This document shows positions 1-9,590 of a stretch of DNA of 64,000 nt, piece after piece. The stretch is from CAVXWV01 sp963695415. Its GTDB lineage: Bacteria > Chloroflexota > Anaerolineae > Anaerolineales > UBA4823. Within the stretch, counting starts at the first letter, position 1, and every line of letters starts with the position of its first letter. Where the stretch lies: positions 1 to 64,000 of the forward strand of contig CAVOGL010000012.1 in NCBI GenBank assembly GCA_963695415.1, given 5' to 3'. The notes below the pieces were generated by a model, which did not search any database, was not told the origin of the DNA, and saw only the letters and a list, made by a program, of their open reading frames with translations. A program made the position numbers and the translations under genes.

Positions 1-178
1 GCGGGGAAGATCGCGCCGACGAGGACCAGTAGCATGCCGTGGGCGGCTCCGGCGAGCGATGTGGGCGAGGCGGCAGTACCGGCGGGGCTCAGCAGGGTGC
101 CCGGGTGGGGGAGACGGCCCGCGATGCGTGGATGGGGCGGTTGCGTGGGAGCAGGCGAAGGCGCAGATCCCGCACGAA

Positions 179-240
179 AATTGAGACTCTTATCCGTCGA
201 GGGCAAGCTCCCGGCACCGTAATTGAAACTCCTATCCGTC
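179..240. repeat. Two-copy 20-bp direct repeat
   Basis: A 20-base unit beginning AATTGA occurs at 179-198 and again at 221-240, 42 bases apart, with two mismatches. Only two copies are visible and the intervening sequence shows no structure. It could be the tail of an array lying outside the window, but there is no support for that here. Confidence 0.35.
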
Positions 241-285
241 CTTCCGCCCCCCCGCGGTGTGCTGATGTTGTTCCCGGAGGAGCCC

Positions 286-2114
286 TCACCGGTCCGGCTG
301 CCATTCAAGGTTCGAGCAGCCCGTCAATACCGTCTCCCAGCGGATCGCAGCGTCGTCCATCGACGTGATGACCACTTGGTCGTCCACCACTTCAGCCCGC
401 CAGTGGCCGTCCGGGCTGGTGGTAACCCCGTTCTCGTCGTCATCGGTGGTGACAGTGGCAATGGTGGTGGCGAAGGGATTGGTGGCGTCGGCGGGCGCCG
501 CCGCCCCGCGCGGGTGCCAAGTGTGCAGGCTGCCCCCGATATGCCACGATAGCTCCGTGCCAGCGGCATTCCAGGTCAGCCGGTACGAGCCGATCCCGGG
601 TGAGCCCGAGTAGGGCACGCTCCGGTGGTCCACCAGGTTCAGCTGTCCGGTGGCCGTGACGGCCAGCAGACGTATCTGCTCCTCAATTCGCTTCTGGAAC
701 GGCCAGAAACACAGGACAGCAAGCTCAGCCGTACCCGGTCGCCACACGCCACGGCTGTTCGCCCACCCTGGTCGACAGGCCAGGCTGTCAACGTCGACGG
801 GGGCCACGCTGTCGGGCAACAGCAGCCAATCGAGGCCGGCCAAGGACTCTGGGTCCCTGACCTTGGTATCGCAGTGGATGAGCAGCGCGCGATCCGCCGG
901 CATGGGTGGCGGGGCATGGTCCCAACGTGCCAGAACGGCGCGATCGAGGGCTAGGTTGTGAAGGCCGGTGGTCAGCCATATGGCCGGCGACGCAGACGGC
1001 ATGTTGAGGAACAGCCCCAACACCGCGTTGCGGCCGCCGGCATCCATTACGTCGACGGCGAGGCGCTGCAACTGGGCCACCAGTCGCTGTCGGCTAAATG
1101 CCGGGCTTCCGCCCCGTGCTCCGTCGCCAGGGCATCGAATTGCAGATCCCGCTCCAGCTGGTCCCAGTCCCGCGGTACCCCGTCGGCAGCCAACGCCGCC
1201 GCATTCGGCGCCAGCCAGACCGCCAGCAGCGTCTCGATCACCAGCGAGCGGTCACGCCCCTGCCATCGGGCGATCATCTCCCGAAGGTAGGCGCGGCGGA
1301 GCAGGGTGCGGCCCGCATCGTCCGACGGCACGAGGCCGCCCGGTGGCGACGGCAGGTGCACGGCCACCCCCGTCTGAATGCCGCGCCGATCAAGCTTGAC
1401 AGGCAGGCCATCGCTTAGCAGCTGGAACGTGCAGGTGTTCCACGCCATCAAACGACCGGCGGCCTGGGCCGCGGCGCAGAACGCGGCGAGATCGGCATCC
1501 AGTGAGTCGTGCAGAACCATGCCCAACGCTGCGTCCTCGGCCTTGACCGTCGTGGTAAGCACGATTCCGACCCACGGCTCGGGCTCGGCGATCGGGTGCT
1601 TGAGGTCGCCCTTTGGCTGCAATTGCCACTGGCCGTTCTCGGCCTGCGCAAACTGCTGTCGGCGCAACACCTGGGCCGTGCCGTACGCATCCGAGATCAC
1701 CGTGGCCACGTCCACTTCGGCCTGGTCCAGTACCAAGCCAGCCCGGCTGGCGCGGAAGCGCACGGTCTCGGGCCTGCCCCGGTTGCCGACGACGGTGACA
1801 CCGGGCAGTTGGAGTCGTGCGGCTTGCGCCAGGCGGATTCGCCTCTCACGGCTGATGCCCGGCGGCAGGATGACGGCGTATCGCTCCCAATCGTCGGCCG
1901 CCAACGCCTGCTGCTCCAGCTCGGCCATTGCCAGCACTGCACGCTCAGCTTCTGCCAGGCGTGCCCGGCGCTGCAACGACACCAGGGCGATGCCGGCCAC
2001 CGTCAGCAGCGCGAGGCCACTCAGCGCCGCGAGGACAGTGCGGCGGCGCGGGCGGTGTGGTGCGGGGTGGGGTGGTGGTGACGGCGAGTCTTCGAAGTCC
2101 CAGTCAAGCGTCAT
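286..2114 (-). CDS. Membrane-anchored protein of unknown function (frameshifted)
   Basis: Two minus-strand frames read as one protein. The first starts at the ATG at 2114 and the second enters near 1085, where one base appears to be missing. The N-terminus is proline-rich and basic, followed by one hydrophobic segment at about residues 25-45. A long soluble part follows, with an alanine- and leucine-rich helical region. The C-terminal ~100 residues resemble beta-propeller or WD-like strands, with tryptophan- and SPDG-type turns. I recognise no enzyme motif. The downstream frame could instead be a separate gene using a GTG start at 1080. No clear ribosome binding site precedes the ATG at 2114. 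Confidence 0.45.
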
Positions 2115-3062
2115 GGGGGGCGATCGTCCGTGGCGCGGTCGGATGGGCATCGACTGCCCGCCGATCCATGGCCTGGGGGCGAGGGAAGCATAGCATCTGG
2201 CGACTGGGGATTCGTCCGTGTTGACGGGGGCCGCGGATGAACGCCGTCCCGGACCCGCGCCCGGAGCCGTCAGCCCCTGAAACCGCCTCGCTCGGTCGTC
2301 GTTCTGCCCCTGATAACGTCATGATGCGATACAGCGCCAAGCGCCTTGCCTGGTCCATCGTCTTCCTCTACTCGGTCCATGCCATCACCTTCCTCGTCAC
2401 CGCGTACCTGGCCATCCGGAAGCATGGTCAGCTGTGGACAGGGGTGTACGGTGGGCAAAGCTTCGGTCTCGGTGGGCGCCCCTTCCGTTCGGGTTTCGGT
2501 TCACCCCCGCTCGGGAAGACCGCCAGCTCATAGTCGGGATCGGTCAGGGCCAGGCCGGTGTCCTGCTGCGGAATGGTCCGCCAGGTAGCGCCAGACCCAG
2601 GAGCACGAGTTTGGCCGAGATACCGTCGAGCATGGGGATCTGGGCGTCGTAGAATCGGGGCGCGGGGCGGGCGACGAGCTCGAGCAACGCATTCATGACC
2701 TGTTCGGAAGCAGCCCGGGAACGGTTGTCCCGGCGCCGGCCGCCTGATGCGGACGTAGTCGGCCTGCATGGCCGTTATCTCGGGCAACCTCGCCGGGCGG
2801 ATGGAGGGCACCTGTCGTGGACAACCTCCACACCCTGGCTCGGGCGATACCCTTCCCCTCGCCCAGTTTTCCATTGGAAAGGGCGCCCTGCCCGTACTCT
2901 CCCGCGCTCGCCCGGACTGGAGGCAGCACGCAACGTAGCTTGGGCGGTTGCTCCGCCCGAGAGCCGTATGGGTGATGGTTGGACGCGAAGCGAGCGCCCG
3001 GTGGCGCCACGGCCGCCTATCGGCCGTCGCCTGACCCCCCCTGCAAGGACAATCGATGACCC
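2115..3062. other. Region with only broken or weak reading frames
   Basis: No convincing intact gene is present. On the plus strand, 2237-2533 contains a short frame with one clear hydrophobic helix (about residues 38-60) and could be the start of a small membrane protein. On the minus strand, 2874-2428 holds fragments in two frames that would join into one ~130-residue protein after an indel near 2,580. These overlap on opposite strands, so at most one is real, and I cannot decide which. Confidence 0.3.
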
Positions 3063-3510
3063 GTCACGCCGGCGCCGCCCAATCCCCCTCCGTCTGACAC
3101 GGTTTGCCCTGACGGCCCCGATATGCTGGCCGTGGCGCTGGCCGAAATCGCCGCCGCGCAGCAGAGTCCGCAGCTGGGCGGCGATGGCGGGGACGAGCGC
3201 CACGATCACGGTGGGGACGGGTGGCTGCACGCTTCGGCGGTGATCACCAACGCCGACAATGACAACCAGTCGGGCTCGGCGAGCTGCGCGGCGGGGAGCG
3301 GCGCGGACACGATCGACTTCGCGAGCGCGAACGGCACCTACAGCTACACCTCCGCGCTGCCGACCATCACGACCGACGTGATAATCCAGGCAACGGGAAC
3401 ACGACGATCCAGCGCACCGGGGGCGGGGTCTTTTCCAGCGTGCTCCGCGTGACCGGCGGCAGCCTGGCGCTCGCGAACGCGACCATTAGCGGGGGAAACG
3501 CCAGGGACTC
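3063..3510 (+). pseudogene. CSLREA-type / choice-of-anchor surface protein, 5' fragment, frameshifted
   Basis: A signal-peptide-like stretch near 3,120-3,165 is followed by the hallmarks of the CSLREA-type N-terminal domain. These are a segment with ATITV and GGCTL, then TNADNDNQSG, then GADTIDF, then SALPTITTDV and a strand ending ATISGGNA. They fall in three different frames. Adding one G near 3,238 and one G near 3,389 would restore a single frame, so both look like homopolymer deletions. Such proteins are secreted, with parallel beta-helix repeats. The gene stops abruptly at the composition junction and has no C-terminus here. Confidence 0.6.
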
Positions 3511-4473
3511 CTGGGCAGGAGTGATGGAAAATGTGGATGTCGTACTGAGTGCAGTCCCTTATTATTTTAATTTTGACATTACCCAAGCGGCTATCAAGGA
3601 AAAGGTATCACTTTGTGACATGGGCGGACACACTAAAACTGTACAGGCTCAAATGGATCTTGGCAGCCAGGCAGAAACCGCCGGGATCAGCATTGTCCCG
3701 GATTGTGGAATGGGACCGGGCTTGGTGAATACGATAGGCGCTTATGCCATTGAATTGCTTGACCATACGGATGAAATCTTCATTTACGATGCCGGTCTTC
3801 CAAAATCTCCGGTTCCCCCATGGAATTATGCCCTCACATTCCATATCAATGGTTTGACCAATGAAATGGACGGGCAGGCTGTGTTCATCCGCAACGGAGA
3901 GATTTGTTACGTGGATACACTAAGCGAGCTTGAGGAAATCGATTTCCCCGGGTTTGGAATCCTCGAAGCAGATGTGACCTCAGGAGGCACATCATTGGCT
4001 CCGTGGACATACTGGGTCAGTTGAAAACTTATGAAAACAAGGTGTTGCGTTATCCGGGGCATTTTGAATGGTTACGCGCTTATAAAGAACTTGGATTATT
4101 CAAGGAAGAACCAGTCCTCGTTGGTGAGCAGCTGGTAAAGCCGCGGGATCTCTACCACACCCTCCTGGAACCGAAAATTTTCACAGAAAATCCACGCGAC
4201 ATTTGTGTCATCCGCGCTGTCGGAATAGGTACCAGGGACTCTAAACCTGCCAGGGTGATCGTAGATATGGTCGACGAATATGATCCCTACACGGGATTCA
4301 CCGGGATGGAACGTCTTACCGGTTGGCACTGTGCCATTATGATGAAGTTTATGGCAGATAAAAGAGTAAGGTCAGGCGTGATACCAGTCGAATTGGCAGT
4401 GCAAGCAAGCGATTTTATGGTTGAATTCGAACGAAGAGGGATTCCCCATACAATTAAGTGGGAATCCGCCTGA
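3511..4473 (+). CDS. Saccharopine / lysine-6-dehydrogenase-like oxidoreductase, 5'-truncated and frameshifted
   Basis: The sequence from about 3,520 matches the middle and end of saccharopine-dehydrogenase-family proteins of the lysine 6-dehydrogenase type. It shows DVVLSAVPYYFN, a CDMGG turn, the PDCGMGPG motif and GILEADVTSGG. The N-terminal Rossmann half, with its glycine-rich loop, is missing because the gene is cut at the junction with high-GC DNA. The frame breaks near 4,010. One added base there would link APWT to LGQLKTYENKV and continue to the stop at 4473. The family oxidises the amine of amino acids such as lysine or saccharopine using NAD(P). The exact substrate cannot be assigned. 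Confidence 0.75.
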
Positions 4474-4510
4474 TTAAATATTATATTGGAAGCACCGGCT
4501 CCTAATCAGG

Positions 4511-5785
4511 TTAGAACCAGGTCTGGGAGTTCACAGTTGAGGCGAGTGTCCCGGCTAAATCCTCACCCTTGGCGATCTGACAAACGGGTATCCCTAAAGC
4601 CTTGAGCGAGGCGACAGCCTTGTCATTACCTGTTAATCCCCCAAATGTGGCTGCGTTAACCAAAACACCGACAGGGCGTAATCCCCGGCGAAGCAAGATA
4701 TCAGCGACTTTATAAACGGTATCCGATCCGCTGGGGGTAATCAAAACTGCGGTGCTGCCACGCGGCAAATGCCTGGCCTGGGCTTCAACCAGACCGTGTA
4801 ATGGCAATGATCCATCACCTCTCACCAAAGCCAGGGCTTCCAGTATTTTGGCCAACTGGCGACCTCCCCGGTCGCTGGGCAGCACTCGCAAGCCGGGTCC
4901 AGCTGTGACCAACCCCACTGCCCTTCCTCTCTGAAGGTAATATCGCGCCAGAGAACCCGCCGCGGTGACAGCATATTCGAGCGTTGAAACAGGAAGGGAA
5001 TATTTATACCGCCGCCGCCAGATGTCTTGAGGTTCAACGTATTCCTGGTTTGATGGTTGCGAAACCTGGACGTGTTTCGATGCGTCAAGGAAGATCCAAA
5101 CGTCTGCCAGCGGATCCAACTCGTATTCTTTAACCATCAAGCGATCTCTCCTGGCTGTGCTGACCCAATGAATGCGGTTAAGGGGGTCTCCATGAATATA
5201 CTCGCGGACTCCCGAGGCGTTAGGTGTAATTTGTGGTGTCCTGCGCCTTAATGCTTCCCCCCCTGGCAGAAGTCCTGGTGGATTTGGAAAATTTGCGACA
5301 TCGACAATTAGAGGATAAACGAGTAATGCGTCGCTGTTTTCGAAAGATTTCTTTGTGGGAAACATACCAAACAGATCACCTGAAACCAGGTTGGTTGGAC
5401 CGAGGGAATAGATGCCTCTTTCCAGCAGCCGGGTCCTGGCGAGGTAAGTGCGGCTCTCCCGACCACCGATCATGGTTATGATGTGTGATCCCCGGCTTTG
5501 GGGCAGGTCAGTCTGGTCCTGCACCTCAATCCAAAGCCGCGGAAGCCTACCGGAATTTTTCACTTCAAACTGCTCTTCGAATATATGCCCCACTTGTGAG
5601 CGAAGCGTACGCCTTGTACGCTTCACCTCGACCCCTCGCAACGATAGGAAAGACATACCCCAACTCACCAGAATCAAGAATCCCCAAAGATATGACAGGC
5701 GGTAATAAATTGAGGAACCTGTTGCCAATCCTGCAATGATGGTCACTGTAAATAACACCAGAACTACACGAAGTGGGGTTTTCAT
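4511..5785 (-). CDS. DUF58 domain-containing membrane protein
   Basis: This 424-residue protein has two N-terminal transmembrane segments (about residues 7-27 and 30-48) followed by a soluble region. The DUF58 signature lies at about residues 195-220, with a VREYIHGDPLNRIHW core and a KEYE element. The C-terminal part resembles a von Willebrand A-like fold that continues from the DUF58 block. DUF58 proteins commonly pair with MoxR ATPases and may act as their membrane-associated substrates or adaptors, although the molecular role is poorly defined. The MoxR gene lies immediately upstream, 56 bases away on the same strand, so the two form one operon. Confidence 0.85.
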   Translation of the reverse strand: MKTPLRVVLVLFTVTIIAGLATGSSIYYRLSYLWGFLILVSWGMSFLSLRGVEVKRTRRTLRSQVGHIFEEQFEVKNSGRLPRLWIEVQDQTDLPQSRGSHIITMIGGRESRTYLARTRLLERGIYSLGPTNLVSGDLFGMFPTKKSFENSDALLVYPLIVDVANFPNPPGLLPGGEALRRRTPQITPNASGVREYIHGDPLNRIHWVSTARRDRLMVKEYELDPLADVWIFLDASKHVQVSQPSNQEYVEPQDIWRRRYKYSLPVSTLEYAVTAAGSLARYYLQRGRAVGLVTAGPGLRVLPSDRGGRQLAKILEALALVRGDGSLPLHGLVEAQARHLPRGSTAVLITPSGSDTVYKVADILLRRGLRPVGVLVNAATFGGLTGNDKAVASLKALGIPVCQIAKGEDLAGTLASTVNSQTWF

Positions 5786-5841
5786 TGTAGATCCACCAGC
5801 ACCATCCGCTTTAATAATCTTCCCATGGATGGTCCTGGCAC

Positions 5842-6813
5842 TTATTGCACAGGAGCTTTTCTATCATTCGTTGGGTCACTGCCAGGTACGGGCAAAGTGC
5901 CTAAAATCTCTTCCACTATCTGGGTAGTGGTCAAATCGCGCAGCCGAGCTCCGGGTCCAAGGATCACCCGGTGTGCCAGTGTCGGTACCGCCAGGGACTT
6001 GATATCATCGGGGAGCACGTAATCGCGCCCTTCGATTGCGGCTTTCGCCTGTGAAGTCCTGAACAATGCCAGGCTTCCGCGGGGACTTGCACCCAAATAG
6101 ACTTCAGGATGATTGCGGGTGTATGTAGTTAGGTCAACGATGTAACGCTTCAACTTTGAGCTGACATGAATTTCTCGGATGGTCTCTTGCGCTGCGAGCA
6201 GCTCTTCCACGGAGACAACCTGCTGAACATCTTCTATGGGGTGGCGGAATTGCTGGGATTCCAGAACGCGAATTTCGTTCTCAACGCTGGGATAACCCAG
6301 GCGAAGCCTCAGCAGGAATCGGTCTACTTGAGCCTCAGGCAACGGAAAGGTTCCTTCATATTCGATTGGATTCTGAGTAGCCAGAACTAGGAATGGTTTT
6401 GTTAAGATATGAGTGACCCCATCAACGGTAACCTGCCGTTCCTCCATCGCCTCCAAGAGGGATGCCTGGGTTTTAGGAGTGGCACGGTTGATTTCATCCG
6501 CCAGAACGATCTGTGACATCACAGGACCCGCTCTGAACTCGAATTCGCGCGAGATCTGGTTGAATATAGAAACCCCGGTTACGTCGCTGGGCAGCATATC
6601 CGGCGTGAATTGGATACGGCTGAACGAACACCCCAGGGATCGCGCCAGTGTTCGAGCCAACATCGTTTTACCCACACCAGGTACATCCTCGATTAATAGA
6701 TGACCCTGGCACAGTAATCCCGCCACTGCGAGTTCAATGGTTGAATGTTTCCCGATGATTACCTTCTCGATGTTCTCGATGATCCGTTCGGTGATAGCCT
6801 GCACATTTATCAT
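5842..6813 (-). CDS. MoxR-family AAA+ ATPase
   Basis: This is an AAA+ chaperone-like ATPase of about 323 residues. A Walker A motif (DVPGVGKT) sits at residues 43-50 and a Walker B motif (QIVLADEIN) at 101-109. A sensor-1 region with LATQNPIE follows, and the C-terminal AAA lid covers the last ~90 residues. I chose the ATG at 6813 because GGAG lies 6 bases upstream. A TTG twelve bases further upstream is in frame but has no such site. MoxR ATPases help mature or activate partner complexes. The partner here is presumably the DUF58 protein encoded just downstream. Confidence 0.88.
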   Translation of the reverse strand: MINVQAITERIIENIEKVIIGKHSTIELAVAGLLCQGHLLIEDVPGVGKTMLARTLARSLGCSFSRIQFTPDMLPSDVTGVSIFNQISREFEFRAGPVMSQIVLADEINRATPKTQASLLEAMEERQVTVDGVTHILTKPFLVLATQNPIEYEGTFPLPEAQVDRFLLRLRLGYPSVENEIRVLESQQFRHPIEDVQQVVSVEELLAAQETIREIHVSSKLKRYIVDLTTYTRNHPEVYLGASPRGSLALFRTSQAKAAIEGRDYVLPDDIKSLAVPTLAHRVILGPGARLRDLTTTQIVEEILGTLPVPGSDPTNDRKAPVQ

Positions 6814-7051
6814 ATTATTCTCCAATCGTTTAATTCGAACTGGCTAAGTGTAAACCAGGTTATGAAATCTGACAATTTCTCCCTTATCCGGTAATGTTTA
6901 CATCTGTTCCACAATATTATAATTACCATGTCATGATGGAACCAGTTCAAACGGATTCATCACATTCTCTTGCCATTCTCCCTGACAACTTCTATAATCA
7001 CACTGGAAACAACCAACTGAAGCAATCCAACCAAAAAGGATTTTCCCTCAA

Positions 7052-7753
7052 ATGAGCATCCCTTTTAAATTGTACAGAATTCAACAGATCGACAGCTTGA
7101 TAGACAAAGCACAGAACCGCAGTGACCAAATTGACACTATCCTGGCTAATGACCATGAATTGAACCGTGCCATGGTTGAAGAAGAGAATGCGCGGATCGA
7201 GGCTGAGGAAATCTCGCGCGAACTGTCTGCTGCGGAGAACCTGGTCAACCAACAGAGGTTAAAAATCGAAACCAACGAATCATCCTTGTATAGCGGGAAG
7301 ATAAAGAATCCAAAAGAGCTGCAGGACCTGCAAAACGAAATCGCCTCATCTAAAAAATACCTCGCTGTATTGGAAGACCGGCTTCTGGAAGTAATGTTGT
7401 CAGCAGAGGAAGCGAATGAAAAACACAGGATCCTAAAAATTAGATTGGATAAAGAGAAGGCGCGCCATACAAACACAGGATTAGCCTTAGGAAAAGAAAA
7501 AGGTGTATTGTTATCGGAAATGACCTCACTCGACCAGGAAAAACACGCTGCGGTCAACGGAGTACCAGCCGGTGATCTTCAGCTTTACGAAGCATTAAGG
7601 AAACAAAGGCGCGGGGTTGCAGTGTCCAAAGTAGAGAATAAATCATGCTCGTCTTGTGGTTCGATCTTAAGCGCCGCACTACTCCAGGCTGCCTCTTTGC
7701 CAGGACAAATTTCACGCTGTGAAACTTGCGGACGAATCCTGTATTCAGGTTAA
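7052..7753 (+). CDS. Coiled-coil protein with C-terminal C4 zinc ribbon (CT398-like)
   Basis: The 233-residue protein has a long, charged, heptad-like coiled coil over residues 5-165. It ends in a zinc ribbon made of CSSCG and CETCGR, separated by about 20 residues. This architecture matches the conserved bacterial CT398/zinc-ribbon family, often annotated as a putative nucleic-acid-binding protein. Its biochemical function is not established. It is transcribed divergently from moxR and convergently with the yggT operon, whose last stop is only 16 bases away. Confidence 0.75.
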   Translation: MSIPFKLYRIQQIDSLIDKAQNRSDQIDTILANDHELNRAMVEEENARIEAEEISRELSAAENLVNQQRLKIETNESSLYSGKIKNPKELQDLQNEIASSKKYLAVLEDRLLEVMLSAEEANEKHRILKIRLDKEKARHTNTGLALGKEKGVLLSEMTSLDQEKHAAVNGVPAGDLQLYEALRKQRRGVAVSKVENKSCSSCGSILSAALLQAASLPGQISRCETCGRILYSG

Positions 7754-7768
7754 ATTTACCAGAATAAA

Positions 7769-8035
7769 CTAAAAACTGCGTAGAATCGCCATTATCAGGT
7801 ACTGAACCAGGAGCAATACCAGGATGAGTACCATGGGACTAAAATCCAATACCCCTCCCTGGGGCAATAACTTGCGGATTGGAGCTAAAAATGGCTCAAT
7901 GATGCGGTTCAAGAACATCCTCGCAGGATGATATGGATTCTGAATGGCAAATCCCATAACAACGTTGACAACCACCAGGATTACGAACAAATCAAAAATC
8001 AGGTTAACCAGGTAGATAACTACAGTCATCCACAC
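7769..8035 (-). CDS. YggT family membrane protein
   Basis: This 88-residue protein has two hydrophobic helices (about residues 5-28 and 62-85). Between them is the family's conserved loop, rich in proline and arginine, with the pattern NPYHPAR and EPFLAPIRKLLP. YggT proteins are small integral membrane proteins linked genetically to osmotic stress and cell-envelope or septal functions. In many bacteria they lie beside yggS, as here, where only three bases separate the genes. It is the last gene of a long minus-strand operon. Confidence 0.85.
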   Translation of the reverse strand: MWMTVVIYLVNLIFDLFVILVVVNVVMGFAIQNPYHPARMFLNRIIEPFLAPIRKLLPQGGVLDFSPMVLILVLLLVQYLIMAILRSF

Positions 8036-8038
8036 ACC

Positions 8039-8782
8039 TCATTCATAGGTAATTCTTGAACCCATGATGGCGGTTCCAATCCGCACCATGGTAGCTCCTT
8101 CTTCAACCGCTACTTCATAATCACCACTCATACCCATGGACAAATGGGGCAGTAACAATCCTGGGATCTCAGAACGGATATATTCGCGCAGCCTGGATAA
8201 TTTTTGGAACAGGGGTCTGGCTTTATCAGGATCATCGAAGAAGGGCGGCATGGTCATCAATCCATTAATCACAATTCCCGGCAAGCTGGAAATACGTTGA
8301 ATTGGAAGGACAAGATTTTTCCACATTGCTTCATTTACGGCATCCCAACCAAATTTCGACCGCTCTCCGCTGACATTACATTCCAACAAAACAGGGATGG
8401 TTTTATTTAAATCCTGACAGGAGACCGATAAGCGATGTGCCAGTTTTTCGCTGTCCAGGGAGTGCACATAAGCAAAATTCTCACAAACCTGGCGCGCTTT
8501 CCTGCTCTGGATGTGCCCGATCATATGCCAACTAATGTCTTTCAAAAGACCAGGATGGTTGTTTTTATGTAATGCCTCCTGCACATAATTCTCACCCAGG
8601 ATACGCGCACCTGCTTCCACAACCTGCAGTATTTTTTCAACGGGCTGCCCTTTCGTGACCACAACCAGCTGGATCTCATCCGGATTCCTACCAGCAGCTC
8701 GAGCAGAATGATTGATTTTATCCACGACTTCTACATACCTGCTGGCGATATCATGGGAATGCGACTGGCTAAGGAAATTCAT
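8039..8782 (-). CDS. YggS/PLPBP family pyridoxal-phosphate homeostasis protein
   Basis: The protein has about 247 residues and the fold-type III PLP-binding barrel of the YggS family. The PLP lysine lies in VVVTKGQPVEKI. The family motifs GENYVQEA, WHMIGHIQSRKAR, LLECNVSGERSKFG and LSMGMSGDYEVAVEEGATMVRIGTAIMG (in parts) are all present. YggS proteins bind PLP without a known catalytic activity and maintain vitamin B6 and amino/keto acid balance. The start was placed at the ATG at 8782. A TTG six bases upstream is in frame. The gene sits between pgeF and yggT, a common arrangement. Confidence 0.88.
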   Translation of the reverse strand: MNFLSQSHSHDIASRYVEVVDKINHSARAAGRNPDEIQLVVVTKGQPVEKILQVVEAGARILGENYVQEALHKNNHPGLLKDISWHMIGHIQSRKARQVCENFAYVHSLDSEKLAHRLSVSCQDLNKTIPVLLECNVSGERSKFGWDAVNEAMWKNLVLPIQRISSLPGIVINGLMTMPPFFDDPDKARPLFQKLSRLREYIRSEIPGLLLPHLSMGMSGDYEVAVEEGATMVRIGTAIMGSRITYE

Positions 8783-8795
8783 TTTCAAGTCCGTT

Positions 8796-9590
8796 TTATT
8801 CGGAATTAAGCCTTATTGTAGCAGCAAACCTGCCCGTTTTCCCTCTGTCTCTTCGATGGGAGAACCAATCTTGTGGATTACACGCAGTGCAGACCCCGGA
8901 GATCTCGATATTTTCAACGTTTGATTGTAGAAGCACCAACCGGTTAGCTTCCCACAAATCTAATTCCGCTCCCATGTTCCCATCCCATGAAAATGCGCTC
9001 AGTAACCTCTGATTATCGTGAGGGAAAGCAGCTCTAACCTGGGTGACAACCTCAGCGCCAACCTGGTAATGGTGTGCGGCAATAGAGGGTCCGATGGCTG
9101 CGCGGATATCTCCAGGATTGCAGCCATAATGAGAGTTCATCTTGATCACTGCCGCCTCCGCCACTCTATTCAACGTACCTTTCCATCCTGCATGGGCAAT
9201 ACCAACCACCGACTTTACAGGATCCCACAACAGAATCGGGACACAATCGGCAAATCGCATCAGCAGCGTGATCCCTGGGCGGTCCGTTAGGATTGCGTCT
9301 GCCTGCAAATGTGGAACTGATGGGGAGCGTGGTTGGTCTGTAACAACTACCCGGTTTCCATGCACCTGCCAAACATCATAAACACTTCCCTCATCCAAAT
9401 TAAGAGCATCGAAGAGGATGGTCTTGTTCCTGGCAACACTCTCCGGGTCATCGCCAACCGTCCCACCGATATTTAATGATGACCAGGGTTGGACACTAAC
9501 TCCTCCTGATCTGGTTACAACCGCATTGTGGATTCCAGAAAGGGAGTCAAATTGGAAATAACGCACAGGACCAACCTGGCTAAATGGCAT
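8796..9590 (-). CDS. pgeF: PgeF/YfiH family purine nucleoside phosphorylase (polyphenol oxidase family)
   Basis: The protein has the Cys-His metal site of the YfiH/LACC1 family: QVHGNRV, the RFADCVPILLWDP strand, GIAHAGWKGT, and a C-terminal GVCT element with SHRRD. Family members were first described as multicopper oxidases. They were later shown to act on purine nucleosides (phosphorolysis, deamination) and in peptidoglycan editing. I place the start at the ATG at 9590, which overlaps the end of the upstream gene by 11 bases. A longer frame reaching 9704 adds 38 residues unlike the family and is probably not translated. The length of ~264 residues fits the family. Confidence 0.88.
   Translation of the reverse strand: MPFSQVGPVRYFQFDSLSGIHNAVVTRSGGVSVQPWSSLNIGGTVGDDPESVARNKTILFDALNLDEGSVYDVWQVHGNRVVVTDQPRSPSVPHLQADAILTDRPGITLLMRFADCVPILLWDPVKSVVGIAHAGWKGTLNRVAEAAVIKMNSHYGCNPGDIRAAIGPSIAAHHYQVGAEVVTQVRAAFPHDNQRLLSAFSWDGNMGAELDLWEANRLVLLQSNVENIEISGVCTACNPQDWFSHRRDRGKTGRFAATIRLNSE

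Larger units (their letters stand above)
1..3510. other. High-GC segment of different origin from the rest of the window
   Basis: This stretch is markedly richer in G and C than everything after about 3,520, and its reading frames are interrupted every few hundred bases. It ends inside a repeat-type surface protein that runs without a stop into an unrelated dehydrogenase gene. Nothing recognisable lies in bases 1-285 apart from a two-copy direct repeat. The composition change and the truncation of genes on both sides of one point suggest an assembly chimera. A recent insertion of foreign DNA is the alternative. Confidence 0.7.

Noticed and set aside
179..240. Possible end of a CRISPR array (ATTGAAAC-like repeat end)
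   Set aside because: Only two imperfect copies, no further repeats and no cas genes in the window.
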